DNA of 64,000 nucleotides from an uncultured bacterium (lineage in GTDB: Bacteria > Cyanobacteriota > Vampirovibrionia > Gastranaerophilales > Gastranaerophilaceae): assembly GCA_902776035.1 (NCBI GenBank), contig CACYOO010000002.1:1-64000 (forward strand), given 5' to 3'. The translations under genes were made by a program, and so were the position numbers. Below are positions 55,847-64,000 of this stretch, one piece after another. Position 1 is the first letter of the stretch, and each line of letters opens with the position of its first letter. A model generated the notes under the pieces. It was not told the origin of the DNA. It worked only from the letters and a program-made list of their open reading frames with translations, and searched no databases.

Positions 55847-57015
55847 TGGATATAGATAAAGAGTTAGAAAAGATATTCAATAATGATGAATTGAATTTAT
55901 TGAATGTAAAGCCTAAAGTTTCAAACAGTATTACATCTGATGAAAGATTAGTAAGGTCATTTGAGGAAATTAATGACTTTATAGATAAAAACGGTAAATT
56001 GCCAGAATCTAATACCGATAACATTTTAGAGCGAAGTTTGTGCTATAGATTACAAGGTATTATGGAAGATAGTGAAAAGGTAAGAAGTTTAAAACAGTAT
56101 GACAGGCATGATATTTTAGCAGAAGAAATTAAAGCTCCAGAAACACTTGATGATATATTTGCTGATGATGAATTTGATTTGTTATCTGATGATGTTGATA
56201 TATTTACCTTGAAGAATGTACCTAAAGAGATTGCTAAGACTGATTTTGTGGCACGAAGAAAACCTTGTGCTAACTTTGAAGAATATGAGGAGATATTCAA
56301 GAAGTACCAGAATGAATTAAAGTATGGTATCAGAACTCTTGAAAAATTCAATGAAAAGCAGATTGAAGAAGGACAGATGTTTGTATTGAATGGAGTTCTT
56401 GTATATGTTGATAAGCTATATAACATAAAGAAGAATAAGAATAACAAGGATGATGGCAGAACTCATTTGATTTTTGAAAATGGAACAGAATCCAATATGC
56501 TATTCCGTTCTTTTGGAAAAGGTTTATTTATAAATGGCAAGCACGTAACAAATACCGTAGAAGAAAAGATGAGAAAGTTTAATAACATTCAAGACGAAGA
56601 TAAACCAACTGGTTATATATATGTTCTGCAATCCAAGAGTAGAGAAAGCAGAATTAAAGAAATAAGGAATTTATATAAGATTGGTTATTGTGAAACAACT
56701 GTTGAAGAAAGAATTAAAAATGCCGCAAATGAACCAACCTATTTAATGGCACCAGTTAAAAAAGTTTCTGAATTTAAAACCTATAATATGAATACACAAA
56801 AGTTTGAAGATTTACTGCATAGATTTTTAGGACAATGCCAAGTAAGTATTGATGTATTTGATAACAATGGCACAAGACACACACCAAGAGAGTGGTTTCA
56901 AGTACCGTTAGAAGTCATTGAACAGGCAATAAAACTAATTGTTACTGGTGAGGTTGTTAATTATAGATATGATAGAGAAGCAAAACAGATAGTTTTTTGT
57001 AATATTTGCAAGTAA
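55846..57015 (+). CDS. GIY-YIG nuclease-like protein (T5orf172/YeeC-like)
   Basis: The 389-aa protein has an acidic helical N-terminal part (about 1-130) with two similar DDE(L/F)(N/D)LL segments, a small beta domain (about 180-235) and a C-terminal GIY-YIG domain. That domain has GYIYV (256-260), YKIGYC (277-282), the Arg in EERIKNA and a later Glu in KFEDLLHRFL, as in the T5orf172 subfamily. These domains cut or nick DNA. It is the obvious candidate for the cleavage subunit of the operon. It overlaps the helicase stop by one base. It ends the operon; no strong terminator follows before the small-RNA promoter. Confidence 0.88.
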   Translation: MDIDKELEKIFNNDELNLLNVKPKVSNSITSDERLVRSFEEINDFIDKNGKLPESNTDNILERSLCYRLQGIMEDSEKVRSLKQYDRHDILAEEIKAPETLDDIFADDEFDLLSDDVDIFTLKNVPKEIAKTDFVARRKPCANFEEYEEIFKKYQNELKYGIRTLEKFNEKQIEEGQMFVLNGVLVYVDKLYNIKKNKNNKDDGRTHLIFENGTESNMLFRSFGKGLFINGKHVTNTVEEKMRKFNNIQDEDKPTGYIYVLQSKSRESRIKEIRNLYKIGYCETTVEERIKNAANEPTYLMAPVKKVSEFKTYNMNTQKFEDLLHRFLGQCQVSIDVFDNNGTRHTPREWFQVPLEVIEQAIKLIVTGEVVNYRYDREAKQIVFCNICK

Positions 57016-57086
57016 TAAACATTGGTTTTTGACTATCAATATTAACAATATTTGAATAATATAAATATATTACATTTTTATAAAAT

Positions 57087-57115
57087 TTGATTATACAATA
57101 TATATATTGTATAAT
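57087..57115 (+). promoter_or_regulatory. Strong promoter of the candidate small RNA
   Basis: TTGATT (57087-57092) and TATAAT (57110-57115) at 17-nt spacing, the best sigma-70-type promoter I see in the window. Transcription should start around 57121-57122. Confidence 0.7.
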
Positions 57116-57119
57116 AGAG

Positions 57120-57222
57120 TTGTATCCTTAGTTAAAGAGGCACAGGTGGACTAGAGCCATCCCTCAGATACAAAAGAACAAGCCGAGAGTCAACCTTATT
57201 GAGTTGGCTCTCATTTTGTGTC
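57120..57222 (+). ncRNA. Structured candidate small RNA downstream of the defence-like operon
   Basis: The RNA would begin with TTGTATC (57120-57126), which pairs with GATACAA (57167-57173). Inside it, GAGG (57137-57140) pairs with CCTC (57162-57165), and GGTGG (57145-57149) with CCATC (57157-57161) around a 7-nt loop. After a short linker, GAGAGTCAAC (57185-57194) and GTTGGCTCTC (57203-57212) form a 10-bp terminator stem with one G-U pair, followed by a T-rich tract. There is no open reading frame of note inside. The next gene (pheA) is on the other strand, so this is not a leader. It matches no RNA family I know; 4.5S RNA, 6S RNA and common riboswitch cores do not fit. Confidence 0.65.
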
Positions 57223-57272
57223 TTTAATTTGCTTTTTGTAATACCCATATCATCTATTTTATAATTATTATA

Positions 57273-58130
57273 TCAAGAATGTTGTTTTTCGTATGAGCCC
57301 AAAAATCTGAAGTACTTCGATTTTTCTTCTACTTCTTTTACAGCTTCTCCGATACTTTCATCTTTTATATGTCCGTCAAAATCAACATAGAACGTATATT
57401 CACCAAATCTCGTTTTTGATGGTCTTGAATCAATATATGATAAATTAATGTTATATTTAGAAAATACCTCTAATATTTCAAGCAAAGCTCCTGATTTATT
57501 TTCGGTTGAAAAAGCTATTGTAGTTTTGTCATTACCGGTTAAAGGTGTATCATAATCCCCTATTAATGCAAATCTGGTTTGATTTGTCGGATCATCATTA
57601 ATATTTTCACATACAATATTCAAATTATAAAGTTGTGCAGTCTTTTTACTTCCAATGGCAGAATATGTTAAATTATAACCGTCTAAAAGTTTTGCTGCCT
57701 CCGAAGTACTTGTTGCTCTAACTACATCAAGATTAAACGGCAGATTATCATGAATAAAGTTTTGACACTGTGCTAATGCCTGCGGATGAGATATAACACC
57801 TGTAATACTATATAATTCAGTTACTTTCGATAACAAACAATGTTGTATAGGTATAATAACCTCAGCTAAAATTCGTATATTAGGATTTTTTGTCTTTATA
57901 AGATAATCACTTGATTCTCTAACCGTACCCTCAATAGAATTTTCAAGCGGAATCACTCCGACAGCTCCATAATTGTCATCAACATAATCAATGACACGTC
58001 TTATCATATTTAAAGGTTCTTCATAAGGGTAAATATCATATCTGTCTTTGAATTCATCCTTTGCAATTTCAGCATAAGAACCACCAGGCCCTAAGAATGC
58101 AATTTTTGATACATTAGACAAAAAATTCAT
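57273..58130 (-). CDS. pheA: Prephenate dehydratase
   Basis: The 285-aa enzyme converts prephenate to phenylpyruvate for phenylalanine synthesis. It has the N-terminal GPGGSYAE, the VGVIPLENSIEGTV block, the catalytic Thr in NQTRFALIG and a C-terminal ACT domain with the phenylalanine-binding DSRPSK (ESRP type) and GEYTFYVDFDGH. It has no chorismate mutase domain. ATG 58130 is chosen, preceded by GAGGAGA; an in-frame TTG two codons upstream is less likely. It converges with the small RNA gene. Confidence 0.96.
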   Translation of the reverse strand: MNFLSNVSKIAFLGPGGSYAEIAKDEFKDRYDIYPYEEPLNMIRRVIDYVDDNYGAVGVIPLENSIEGTVRESSDYLIKTKNPNIRILAEVIIPIQHCLLSKVTELYSITGVISHPQALAQCQNFIHDNLPFNLDVVRATSTSEAAKLLDGYNLTYSAIGSKKTAQLYNLNIVCENINDDPTNQTRFALIGDYDTPLTGNDKTTIAFSTENKSGALLEILEVFSKYNINLSYIDSRPSKTRFGEYTFYVDFDGHIKDESIGEAVKEVEEKSKYFRFLGSYEKQHS

Positions 58131-58330
58131 TTTCAAATCTCCTCATTTATAATTCTACTAAAAATAATATAGAATAGCAAATAAACAAAAGAAATAAATC
58201 AGATTATAAAAACAGTTTTTAAATAATATTAAGATGTTTGTAAAATTTTCGTATTAATCATGTCTTATTAATATTTAAAATGTATAATTAAAATTACTAT
58301 TATCACAAATTAGAATATCGGGAGGTTAAT

Positions 58331-60316
58331 GTGAGTTTGGAAATGCAAGATAAAGTTGAATTATCTGAAAACGCCATTAAGGTGCTTGAAAGAAGATATT
58401 TAAAAAGAGATGAAAATGGAGTATGTGTAGAAACTCCTGCAACTATGTTCAGACGTGTTGCTGATTCTATTGCTAAAGGTCAATTAGAATATGGCGTATC
58501 TGAAAGTGAAACTAAAAAACTTGCTGATGAATATTATAAAATGATTACAAATAGATATTTTATGCCAAATTCTCCTACATTAATGAATGCAGGACGTGAA
58601 CTCGGTCAATTATCAGCATGCTTCGTTTTACCTGTTGAAGATTCCTTAGAAGGTATATTTGAGGCAATTAAAAATACTGCTCTTATACACAAATCAGGTG
58701 GAGGAACAGGTTTTTCTTTCTCTCGTTTGAGAGCTAAAAACAGTGTTGTAAAATCTACAATGGGTGTATCTTCAGGCCCTGTATCATTTATGGAAGTTTT
58801 CAATGCAGCAACTGAAGCCGTTAAACAAGGCGGAACAAGACGTGGTGCTAATATGGGTATTTTAAGAGTTGACCACCCTGACATTTTAGAATTTATAAAC
58901 TGCAAAAACGATACTTCAAGATTAAATAACTTTAATATTTCTGTTGCTATAACAGATAAATTTATGGAAGCTCTTAAAAAAGGTACTGATTATGAATTAA
59001 TCAATCCTAACAACGGTACTGTTGCAGGTACTATGAGTGCAAAACATATATTTGATTTAATTGTTGACAGTGCTTGGAGAACAGGTGAACCCGGTATAAT
59101 CTTTATTGACACAATGAATGTCGATAACCCTACACCACAATTAGGACAAATTGAATCAACAAATCCTTGCGGTGAAGTTCCTTTATTACCGTTTGAAGCA
59201 TGTAATTTAGGTTCTATAAATTTGGGCTTAATGGTTGAAGATGGAAAAATCAATTGGGATAAATTAGCTAAAGTTACAAGATTATCCATAAAATTCTTAG
59301 ATGATGTAATCACTGTTAACAACTATCCGCTTCCAAAAATTGCAGAAATGGTAAGCAACAACAGAAAAATCGGCTTAGGTGTTATGGGCTGGGCTGATAT
59401 GCTTATGAAAATGGAAACATCTTACAGTTCTGAAGAAGGTGTTAAACTTGGCGCTCAAGTAATGGAATTTATTGATTATCATTCAAAAGTTGAATCTATT
59501 GAACTTGCAAAAAAACGTGGAAGTTTTGCTAACTTTAAAGGTAGTATTTACGATAATCAACATTTCTTGGAAAACAAATACAAAGGTAAATCCGCAGGCA
59601 TGATTACTGATGATATGTGGAAAGATTTGGATGAACAAATTGAAAAATTTGGTATAAGAAATGCTACAACAACATGTATTGCTCCAACAGGTACTATATC
59701 AATGATAGCAAGTGCATCAGGCGGTATTGAACCGTTATTCGGACTTGTATTTATGCGTAACATTATGGATGGAACTGAAATGCTTGAAGTTAATCCTATC
59801 TTTAAAGAATACGCTATAAATCATGGTATATATTCTGAAGAATTAATGAGAAAAATATCAGAGGAAGGTACTATCGCACACATAGAAGGTGTTGATGACA
59901 AAACAAAACAAATTTTTGTAACAGCACATGACGTTACTCCATATTGGCATGTAAAAATGCAAGCTGCATTCCAATTACACACTGATAATGCCGTTTCAAA
60001 AACTGTAAACTTTGTTGAAAGTGCAACAAGAGAAGATATTGAAAACACTTATATGCTTGCTTACGAAAATCACTTAAAAGGTATAACTGTTTACAGAAAC
60101 AACTGCAGACCTATTCAACCAATGAATTTAACAAAGAAAAAAGAAGAAACAAAGCAAGTTGAAGAAAAAATTGCAGTTCAAGAAGAACCAACAGCAGAAG
60201 AATATAATCCTACAGGAGAAATAAAAACTGTTGTATGTCCTGAATGCGGAACAAAAATTCAAATGGCTGAGGGATGTTTCATTTGTCCCGGATGCGGATA
60301 TTCAGGTTGTGCTTAA
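58331..60316 (+). CDS. nrdJ: Adenosylcobalamin-dependent (class II) ribonucleotide reductase
   Basis: The 661-aa enzyme reduces ribonucleotides without oxygen dependence. It has the FMPNSPTLMNAGRELGQLSACFVLP block, GGGTGFSFS, ESTNPCGEVPLL with the active-site Cys, the TGTISMIASASGGIEP loop and the C-terminal redox Cys cluster CPECG...CPGCGYSGC, here forming a zinc-ribbon-like tail. No ATP-cone is seen at the N-terminus. The start is GTG at 58331, preceded by GGGAGG. A TATAAT at 58283-58288 may be its -10. It lies 12 nt before a glycosyltransferase gene. Confidence 0.96.
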   Translation: MSLEMQDKVELSENAIKVLERRYLKRDENGVCVETPATMFRRVADSIAKGQLEYGVSESETKKLADEYYKMITNRYFMPNSPTLMNAGRELGQLSACFVLPVEDSLEGIFEAIKNTALIHKSGGGTGFSFSRLRAKNSVVKSTMGVSSGPVSFMEVFNAATEAVKQGGTRRGANMGILRVDHPDILEFINCKNDTSRLNNFNISVAITDKFMEALKKGTDYELINPNNGTVAGTMSAKHIFDLIVDSAWRTGEPGIIFIDTMNVDNPTPQLGQIESTNPCGEVPLLPFEACNLGSINLGLMVEDGKINWDKLAKVTRLSIKFLDDVITVNNYPLPKIAEMVSNNRKIGLGVMGWADMLMKMETSYSSEEGVKLGAQVMEFIDYHSKVESIELAKKRGSFANFKGSIYDNQHFLENKYKGKSAGMITDDMWKDLDEQIEKFGIRNATTTCIAPTGTISMIASASGGIEPLFGLVFMRNIMDGTEMLEVNPIFKEYAINHGIYSEELMRKISEEGTIAHIEGVDDKTKQIFVTAHDVTPYWHVKMQAAFQLHTDNAVSKTVNFVESATREDIENTYMLAYENHLKGITVYRNNCRPIQPMNLTKKKEETKQVEEKIAVQEEPTAEEYNPTGEIKTVVCPECGTKIQMAEGCFICPGCGYSGCA

Positions 60317-60328
60317 GGATACTTAAAT

Positions 60329-61192
60329 ATGACAACTGTTTCTGTTATAACTGCAAGTTATAATTATGAAAATTATATATCGGATACAATTAAGTCTGTG
60401 CTTGCACAGACTTTTTCCGATTGGGAGCTTATAATAGTTGATGATGCATCATCAGATAATTCTGTTAATATTATAAAATCATTTCTTGATGATAAAAGGA
60501 TAAAACTTATTTGTCATGACAAAAATAAAGGACTTTCTGAAACTCTAAAAACGGGCTTAAAATACGCACAAGGAGAATGGATTGCTTTTTTAGAAAGTGA
60601 TGATATGCTAACTCCCGATTGTCTTGAAAAAAGATTAATGCATAAAGATAAAGCAGATGTAATTTTTAATGATGTAAATTTAATAGGCGAACAGCAGTGG
60701 TTAAATGATACCGCTTTAAGAGTCGATAAAAATAAAAAATTGCTATTAAACATAAGTTTTCCAAGTAATATTTTTGATTATTTTACAACACACAATCCAA
60801 TACCAACATTTTCATCTGTTATGATAAAAAGAGATAAAATCGAAGATGAATATTTTAATACACCTGTTGATAAATTGCTTGATTGGTGGTTTTATATACA
60901 TTTATCTTATAATAACGACTTTTTTTATCTTGATGAAAAAATTACTGATTGGAGAATACATTCTGACAGTTATATAAAAAATAAATCCAAAAAAAGTTTT
61001 AAAATTGTAAATACAGAAGCTTATTTAGATATATATAAAAATACTAAATCAAAAAATGCCTTAAAAAATACAATTATATCAGCATATACAATGTTTTTTA
61101 TAAGATTAAAAGTTTATATAATAGGATTTATAAGAAAATTAAAACAAATACTTGGATTAAAGCTAAAAAAATCCCCTTTATATGATGATTGA
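60329..61192 (+). CDS. Family 2 glycosyltransferase
   Basis: The 287-aa protein has the GT-A fold signatures: VSVITASYNYENYISDTIKS at the N-terminus, ELIIVDDASSDNS, and the D-x-D-like ESDDML (about residues 89-94). A C-terminal amphipathic basic segment (about 245-280) could associate with the membrane. It transfers a sugar from a nucleotide donor to a surface glycan, substrate unknown. It is probably co-transcribed with nrdJ by read-through, although the functions are unrelated. Confidence 0.92.
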   Translation: MTTVSVITASYNYENYISDTIKSVLAQTFSDWELIIVDDASSDNSVNIIKSFLDDKRIKLICHDKNKGLSETLKTGLKYAQGEWIAFLESDDMLTPDCLEKRLMHKDKADVIFNDVNLIGEQQWLNDTALRVDKNKKLLLNISFPSNIFDYFTTHNPIPTFSSVMIKRDKIEDEYFNTPVDKLLDWWFYIHLSYNNDFFYLDEKITDWRIHSDSYIKNKSKKSFKIVNTEAYLDIYKNTKSKNALKNTIISAYTMFFIRLKVYIIGFIRKLKQILGLKLKKSPLYDD

Positions 61193-61205
61193 AAATTTTT
61201 ACAAC

Positions 61206-61234
61206 TTGCATTTAATGTAAAACTGTTTTAAAAT
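61206..61234 (+). promoter_or_regulatory. Promoter of mutS2, leaderless layout
   Basis: TTGCAT (61206-61211) and TAAAAT (61229-61234) at 17-nt spacing. The hexamer ends 8 nt before ATG 61243 and there is no Shine-Dalgarno. Confidence 0.5.
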
Positions 61235-61242
61235 ACTGTATT

Positions 61243-63609
61243 ATGAATGATATATTGGAAAAAAGCATAATAACACTTGAATTTGATAAAATTGCATCAC
61301 AGCTTTCAACCTATGCTCGTACTCAACAAGGACGAGAATTATGCCTTAAAGCTAAAATTATGACAGATTATGATGAAGTTCAAAATGCATTGACATGTAC
61401 AAAAGAGGCAAAAGAACTTCTTGATAAAGTGTTAGATTTACCTATAGATTATTTAACAGTATTAGATACAATATCACAGGAAAAATTAAATACTTATTTA
61501 GATGAAAAAGAATTAATTGGCATGGCAAAGAGTTTGCGTACAAGCCGTCTTGTGAAAAACTTTATGCGAGAAAACACAATTAATGACTCTCATTTAAGTA
61601 ATATTTCAATGAAACTTATTCCAAACAAAGATTTAGAAGATAAAATATTTGCAAAATTTGATGATGCAGATAATTTAAAAAAAGATGCAACGGATGTTTT
61701 AGCAGGTCTATACAACGAGCTTAAATCAGCAGAAAAAGAAACAAAATCAAAGATAAATGAGTTGCTGAGTTCTCCTGATTTTTCACAATATTTACAAGAA
61801 CAAATCTATACTATAAGAGATAACAGAATTGTATTTCCGGTACTTGTAAGTGCTAAAAATAAAGTTCCGGGAATAACACATGATGTTTCAGCAACAAACA
61901 AAACTGCTTACATAGAACCAAGCCAGCTTGTTGCTTTAAATAATAAAATGCGTGAAATTAAGGTAAAAATACATGAAGAAGCTATTCGCATATTAAAAGA
62001 ATTAACAAAATTTGTAAAACTTGATTTTGAAAATATTAAAATAAATGAAAAAATTATATCAGAATTAGATTATCATTTTGCAAAAGCAAGATATGCCATA
62101 AAAACAAATTCAGTAGAACCGGAATTAACTCAAGATAAAGTTATAAAAATGTACGGTATAAAGCATCCTATGTTATTAAAAAGACCTACACTTGTAGAAA
62201 ATGATTTTATCTTAGGCGATGATTATAAAGCCATGATTATTACCGGCTCTAACACAGGCGGTAAAACTGTTACGTTAAAAACTGTCGGAATTTTTGTACT
62301 TATGACAAGAGCAGGAATGTTTTTACCTTGTAAAGCTGCAAAACTTTATCCGTTTAAGCAAGTTTTGGCTGATATAGGAGATGAACAGGATATTTCACAG
62401 AACTTATCAACTTTTTCATCTCACATGAATAACATTATAAATATGTTAAATATAGTAAATGAAGATTCTCTTGTTTTACTAGATGAAATTTGTGCAGGAA
62501 CAGATCCACAAGAAGGTGCTTCTTTGGCTGAAGTTATACTTGATAAAATCACAGAACAAGGTGCTTTAAGCGTTACAACAACTCACTTTGGAGAATTAAA
62601 AACACTTGAATATACAAATTCTAATTTCAAAAACGCATGTGTAGAATTTGATAGAGAAACTCTTCAGCCGACATATAAACTTACAATAGGTATACCCGGT
62701 GCAAGTAATGCTATATTTATTGCAGGTAATTTGGGCTTAGACAAAGAACTTGTTGACAGAGCAGGAAATACATTACATATACAAAGAGATCCATCTTCTG
62801 TTGTTATTGAAAAATTACAAGAAACACAACAAAAATTAACTAAAAATCTTCAAGATGTAGAGGCAATGAAACTTGCGTCAATTAAAGTCAAAGAAGATTA
62901 TGAAAACAAATTAACCGAACTTCGTAAAGACAAAAGAAAAACCATAAAAGCAATTGAAAATAAATTTATGGATGAATTTAATGATGTACGCATTGAAATA
63001 AAAGAAATGTTAAATGACTTGCAAAAAGATAAAAATGAAAAAAATATAAGACGTACATTCAGTAAATTATCAACTATGGAAAATAATTTTAGAAATCATA
63101 TTGATATGGCAATGGATAAGCAAACTTATGATGAGTTAACATGGGATACAATCAAAGTTGGTGATATTGTTATGATAAAAGATCTTAATCAACCTGTTAC
63201 AGTTGTATCATTGCCTGACAAGAATGATAATTTAACCGTTCAAATGGGACAAATAAAAACTAAAATTAATAAAGAGCAAGTTGCAAAACTTGATAAATCA
63301 TTAACAGGTAAGCCAAAATTAAAATTAAGACAACCTACTGATAGATTTGAATTAAAACGTTTTAATCTGTCAAACACTATTGATTTAAGGGGCTATAAAG
63401 TTGACGATGCACTTAATGATTTAGAAAATTATCTTGATAAAGCAAGCTTAGTAAACTTAACTCCTTTATATGTTATTCATGGTAATGGCACAGGAGCTTT
63501 ACGTAATTATATAAGAGATTATATTTCTACTTCACCTTATGTTGCAAAATTTAGAGCAGGGGAACAATCTGAAGGCGGGGACGGAGTTACCGTAATAGAT
63601 TTAAATTAA
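61243..63609 (+). CDS. mutS2: Endonuclease MutS2 / ribosome-rescue ATPase
   Basis: The 788-aa protein lacks the mismatch-recognition domain of MutS1. It has the core and clamp region, Walker A GSNTGGKT (335-342), Walker B-like LVLLDEICAGTDPQEG, a coiled-coil segment (about 520-600), a KOW-like segment (VGDIVMIKDLNQPVTVV) and a C-terminal Smr domain (about 705-788: DLRGYKVDDAL, then VIHGNGTGALR). MutS2 (RqcU) is known to act on collided ribosomes and to limit recombination. Confidence 0.96.
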   Translation: MNDILEKSIITLEFDKIASQLSTYARTQQGRELCLKAKIMTDYDEVQNALTCTKEAKELLDKVLDLPIDYLTVLDTISQEKLNTYLDEKELIGMAKSLRTSRLVKNFMRENTINDSHLSNISMKLIPNKDLEDKIFAKFDDADNLKKDATDVLAGLYNELKSAEKETKSKINELLSSPDFSQYLQEQIYTIRDNRIVFPVLVSAKNKVPGITHDVSATNKTAYIEPSQLVALNNKMREIKVKIHEEAIRILKELTKFVKLDFENIKINEKIISELDYHFAKARYAIKTNSVEPELTQDKVIKMYGIKHPMLLKRPTLVENDFILGDDYKAMIITGSNTGGKTVTLKTVGIFVLMTRAGMFLPCKAAKLYPFKQVLADIGDEQDISQNLSTFSSHMNNIINMLNIVNEDSLVLLDEICAGTDPQEGASLAEVILDKITEQGALSVTTTHFGELKTLEYTNSNFKNACVEFDRETLQPTYKLTIGIPGASNAIFIAGNLGLDKELVDRAGNTLHIQRDPSSVVIEKLQETQQKLTKNLQDVEAMKLASIKVKEDYENKLTELRKDKRKTIKAIENKFMDEFNDVRIEIKEMLNDLQKDKNEKNIRRTFSKLSTMENNFRNHIDMAMDKQTYDELTWDTIKVGDIVMIKDLNQPVTVVSLPDKNDNLTVQMGQIKTKINKEQVAKLDKSLTGKPKLKLRQPTDRFELKRFNLSNTIDLRGYKVDDALNDLENYLDKASLVNLTPLYVIHGNGTGALRNYIRDYISTSPYVAKFRAGEQSEGGDGVTVIDLN

Positions 63610-63680
63610 GTGATTATATAAATAATATTTATTATTTATATTAAAAATTATTTTAATACCTGTATATGTTACATAAATCA

Positions 63681-64000
63681 CTATTTTTTCCAATAAACAT
63701 TAAAGTTTTCTATTTCATCAAAAGTTTTGTTATAATCCCCATTAAACTTTAATGCTCTGTCATCCAAATATATATAACTAGGATATTTTTTATCAGTTAT
63801 AAGTTTGAAATATTCTCTCAATTCATTTTTTATAAGCCATTTTTCTACTTCATCAGGATTTCTTGTTGAAAAAAGAATTAAGTCATACTTTTTATAGAGT
63901 TTTATTATAAAATCCCTTGCTCCGTCTTTTATTTCAGGAATATTATTTTCGTCATATTTACCGCAATAATTATCTAATACTCCATCTAAATCTATCGAAA
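63681..64000 (-). CDS. HAD-family phosphatase-like protein, partial (N-terminus off the window)
   Basis: The frame is open from the window edge to a TAG at 63681-63683 and gives the last 106 residues. HAD motif I is visible at the edge as IDLDGVLD (nucleophile Asp and +2 Asp), motif II as ILFSTRNP and motif III/IV as YIYLDDRALKF. Its small size suggests a compact HAD enzyme of the type linked to sugar-phosphate or polynucleotide-phosphate hydrolysis. It converges with mutS2, with only about 70 nt of A/T-rich sequence between. Confidence 0.75.
   Translation of the reverse strand, partial: SIDLDGVLDNYCGKYDENNIPEIKDGARDFIIKLYKKYDLILFSTRNPDEVEKWLIKNELREYFKLITDKKYPSYIYLDDRALKFNGDYNKTFDEIENFNVYWKK

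Noticed and set aside
57120-57222. Interpretation as 4.5S RNA, 6S RNA, or a known riboswitch
   Set aside because: The tetraloop and conserved internal loop of 4.5S RNA are absent, it is too short for 6S RNA, and no same-strand gene follows for a riboswitch.
1-64000. CRISPR array
   Set aside because: No regularly spaced direct repeats were seen on either strand, and no cas genes are present.

Overview
The window is a low-GC bacterial chromosome segment with ordinary housekeeping genes. The gene set includes a class II (B12-dependent) ribonucleotide reductase, NadB/NadC, an MCE-type protein, an SPF/GGQ release factor RF2, MutS2 and a type IV prepilin whose N-terminus reads FTLAEVLIALAIVG. Together with the very A/T-rich codon use and several large helical proteins of unknown function, this suggests a gut member of the non-photosynthetic cyanobacterial sister group (Melainabacteria/Vampirovibrionia, probably Gastranaerophilales). 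That assignment is inference; no marker rRNA gene is present.

Layout. 1-2958: two distantly related unknown genes, a truncated Mu-type transposase and about 550 bp of gene-free, repeat-bearing DNA beside tRNA-Tyr. 3.1-9.4 kb: a minus-strand operon murA - orf113 - mfd - PrsA-like lipoprotein. 9.4-13.3 kb: a sensor kinase, a receiver-only regulator and a degenerate PilB/GspE-like ATPase. 13.4-19.4 kb: an acyltransferase, a large DHH phosphoesterase, a 5'-nucleotidase-like enzyme and a gene-free stretch ending in an orphan plus-strand terminator. 19.4-22.4 kb: TPR protein, ComF and the site-2 protease RseP. 22.4-27.7 kb: a methyltransferase fusion and a compact four-gene cluster of unrecognised envelope proteins (VirB10-like, von Willebrand A, FHA-like/polytopic, TonB-like). 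27.8-33.5 kb: tsaB, tsaE, a diguanylate cyclase, a TPR protein, a formyltransferase and ribF. 33.5-37.2 kb: a HerA-like protein without a P-loop, an MCE protein and upp. 37.2-40.4 kb: nadB-nadC-prepilin. 40.6-49.1 kb: small and unknown proteins, a LuxR-type regulator, prfB with its programmed +1 frameshift, mnmG and a peptide transporter.

49.3-57.2 kb is the main accessory region: a tight plus-strand operon of an MmeI-type DNA methyltransferase, an unknown protein, a DinD homologue, a DEAD/DEAH helicase and a GIY-YIG (T5orf172-like) protein. It is followed by a strong promoter, a structured candidate small RNA of about 100 nt and its own terminator. Domain content suggests a restriction-like anti-phage system in which modification, translocation and cleavage are on separate polypeptides, broadly like the little-studied Bacillus yeeABC arrangement but with two extra genes. 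57.3-64 kb returns to core genes: pheA, nrdJ, a glycosyltransferase, mutS2 and the end of a HAD-family gene.

Two expression features recur. Many starts lack a Shine-Dalgarno sequence and have a -10 hexamer ending 6-9 nt before the ATG, which predicts leaderless mRNAs. Several promoters carry an extended -10 of the form TGnTAKAAT.
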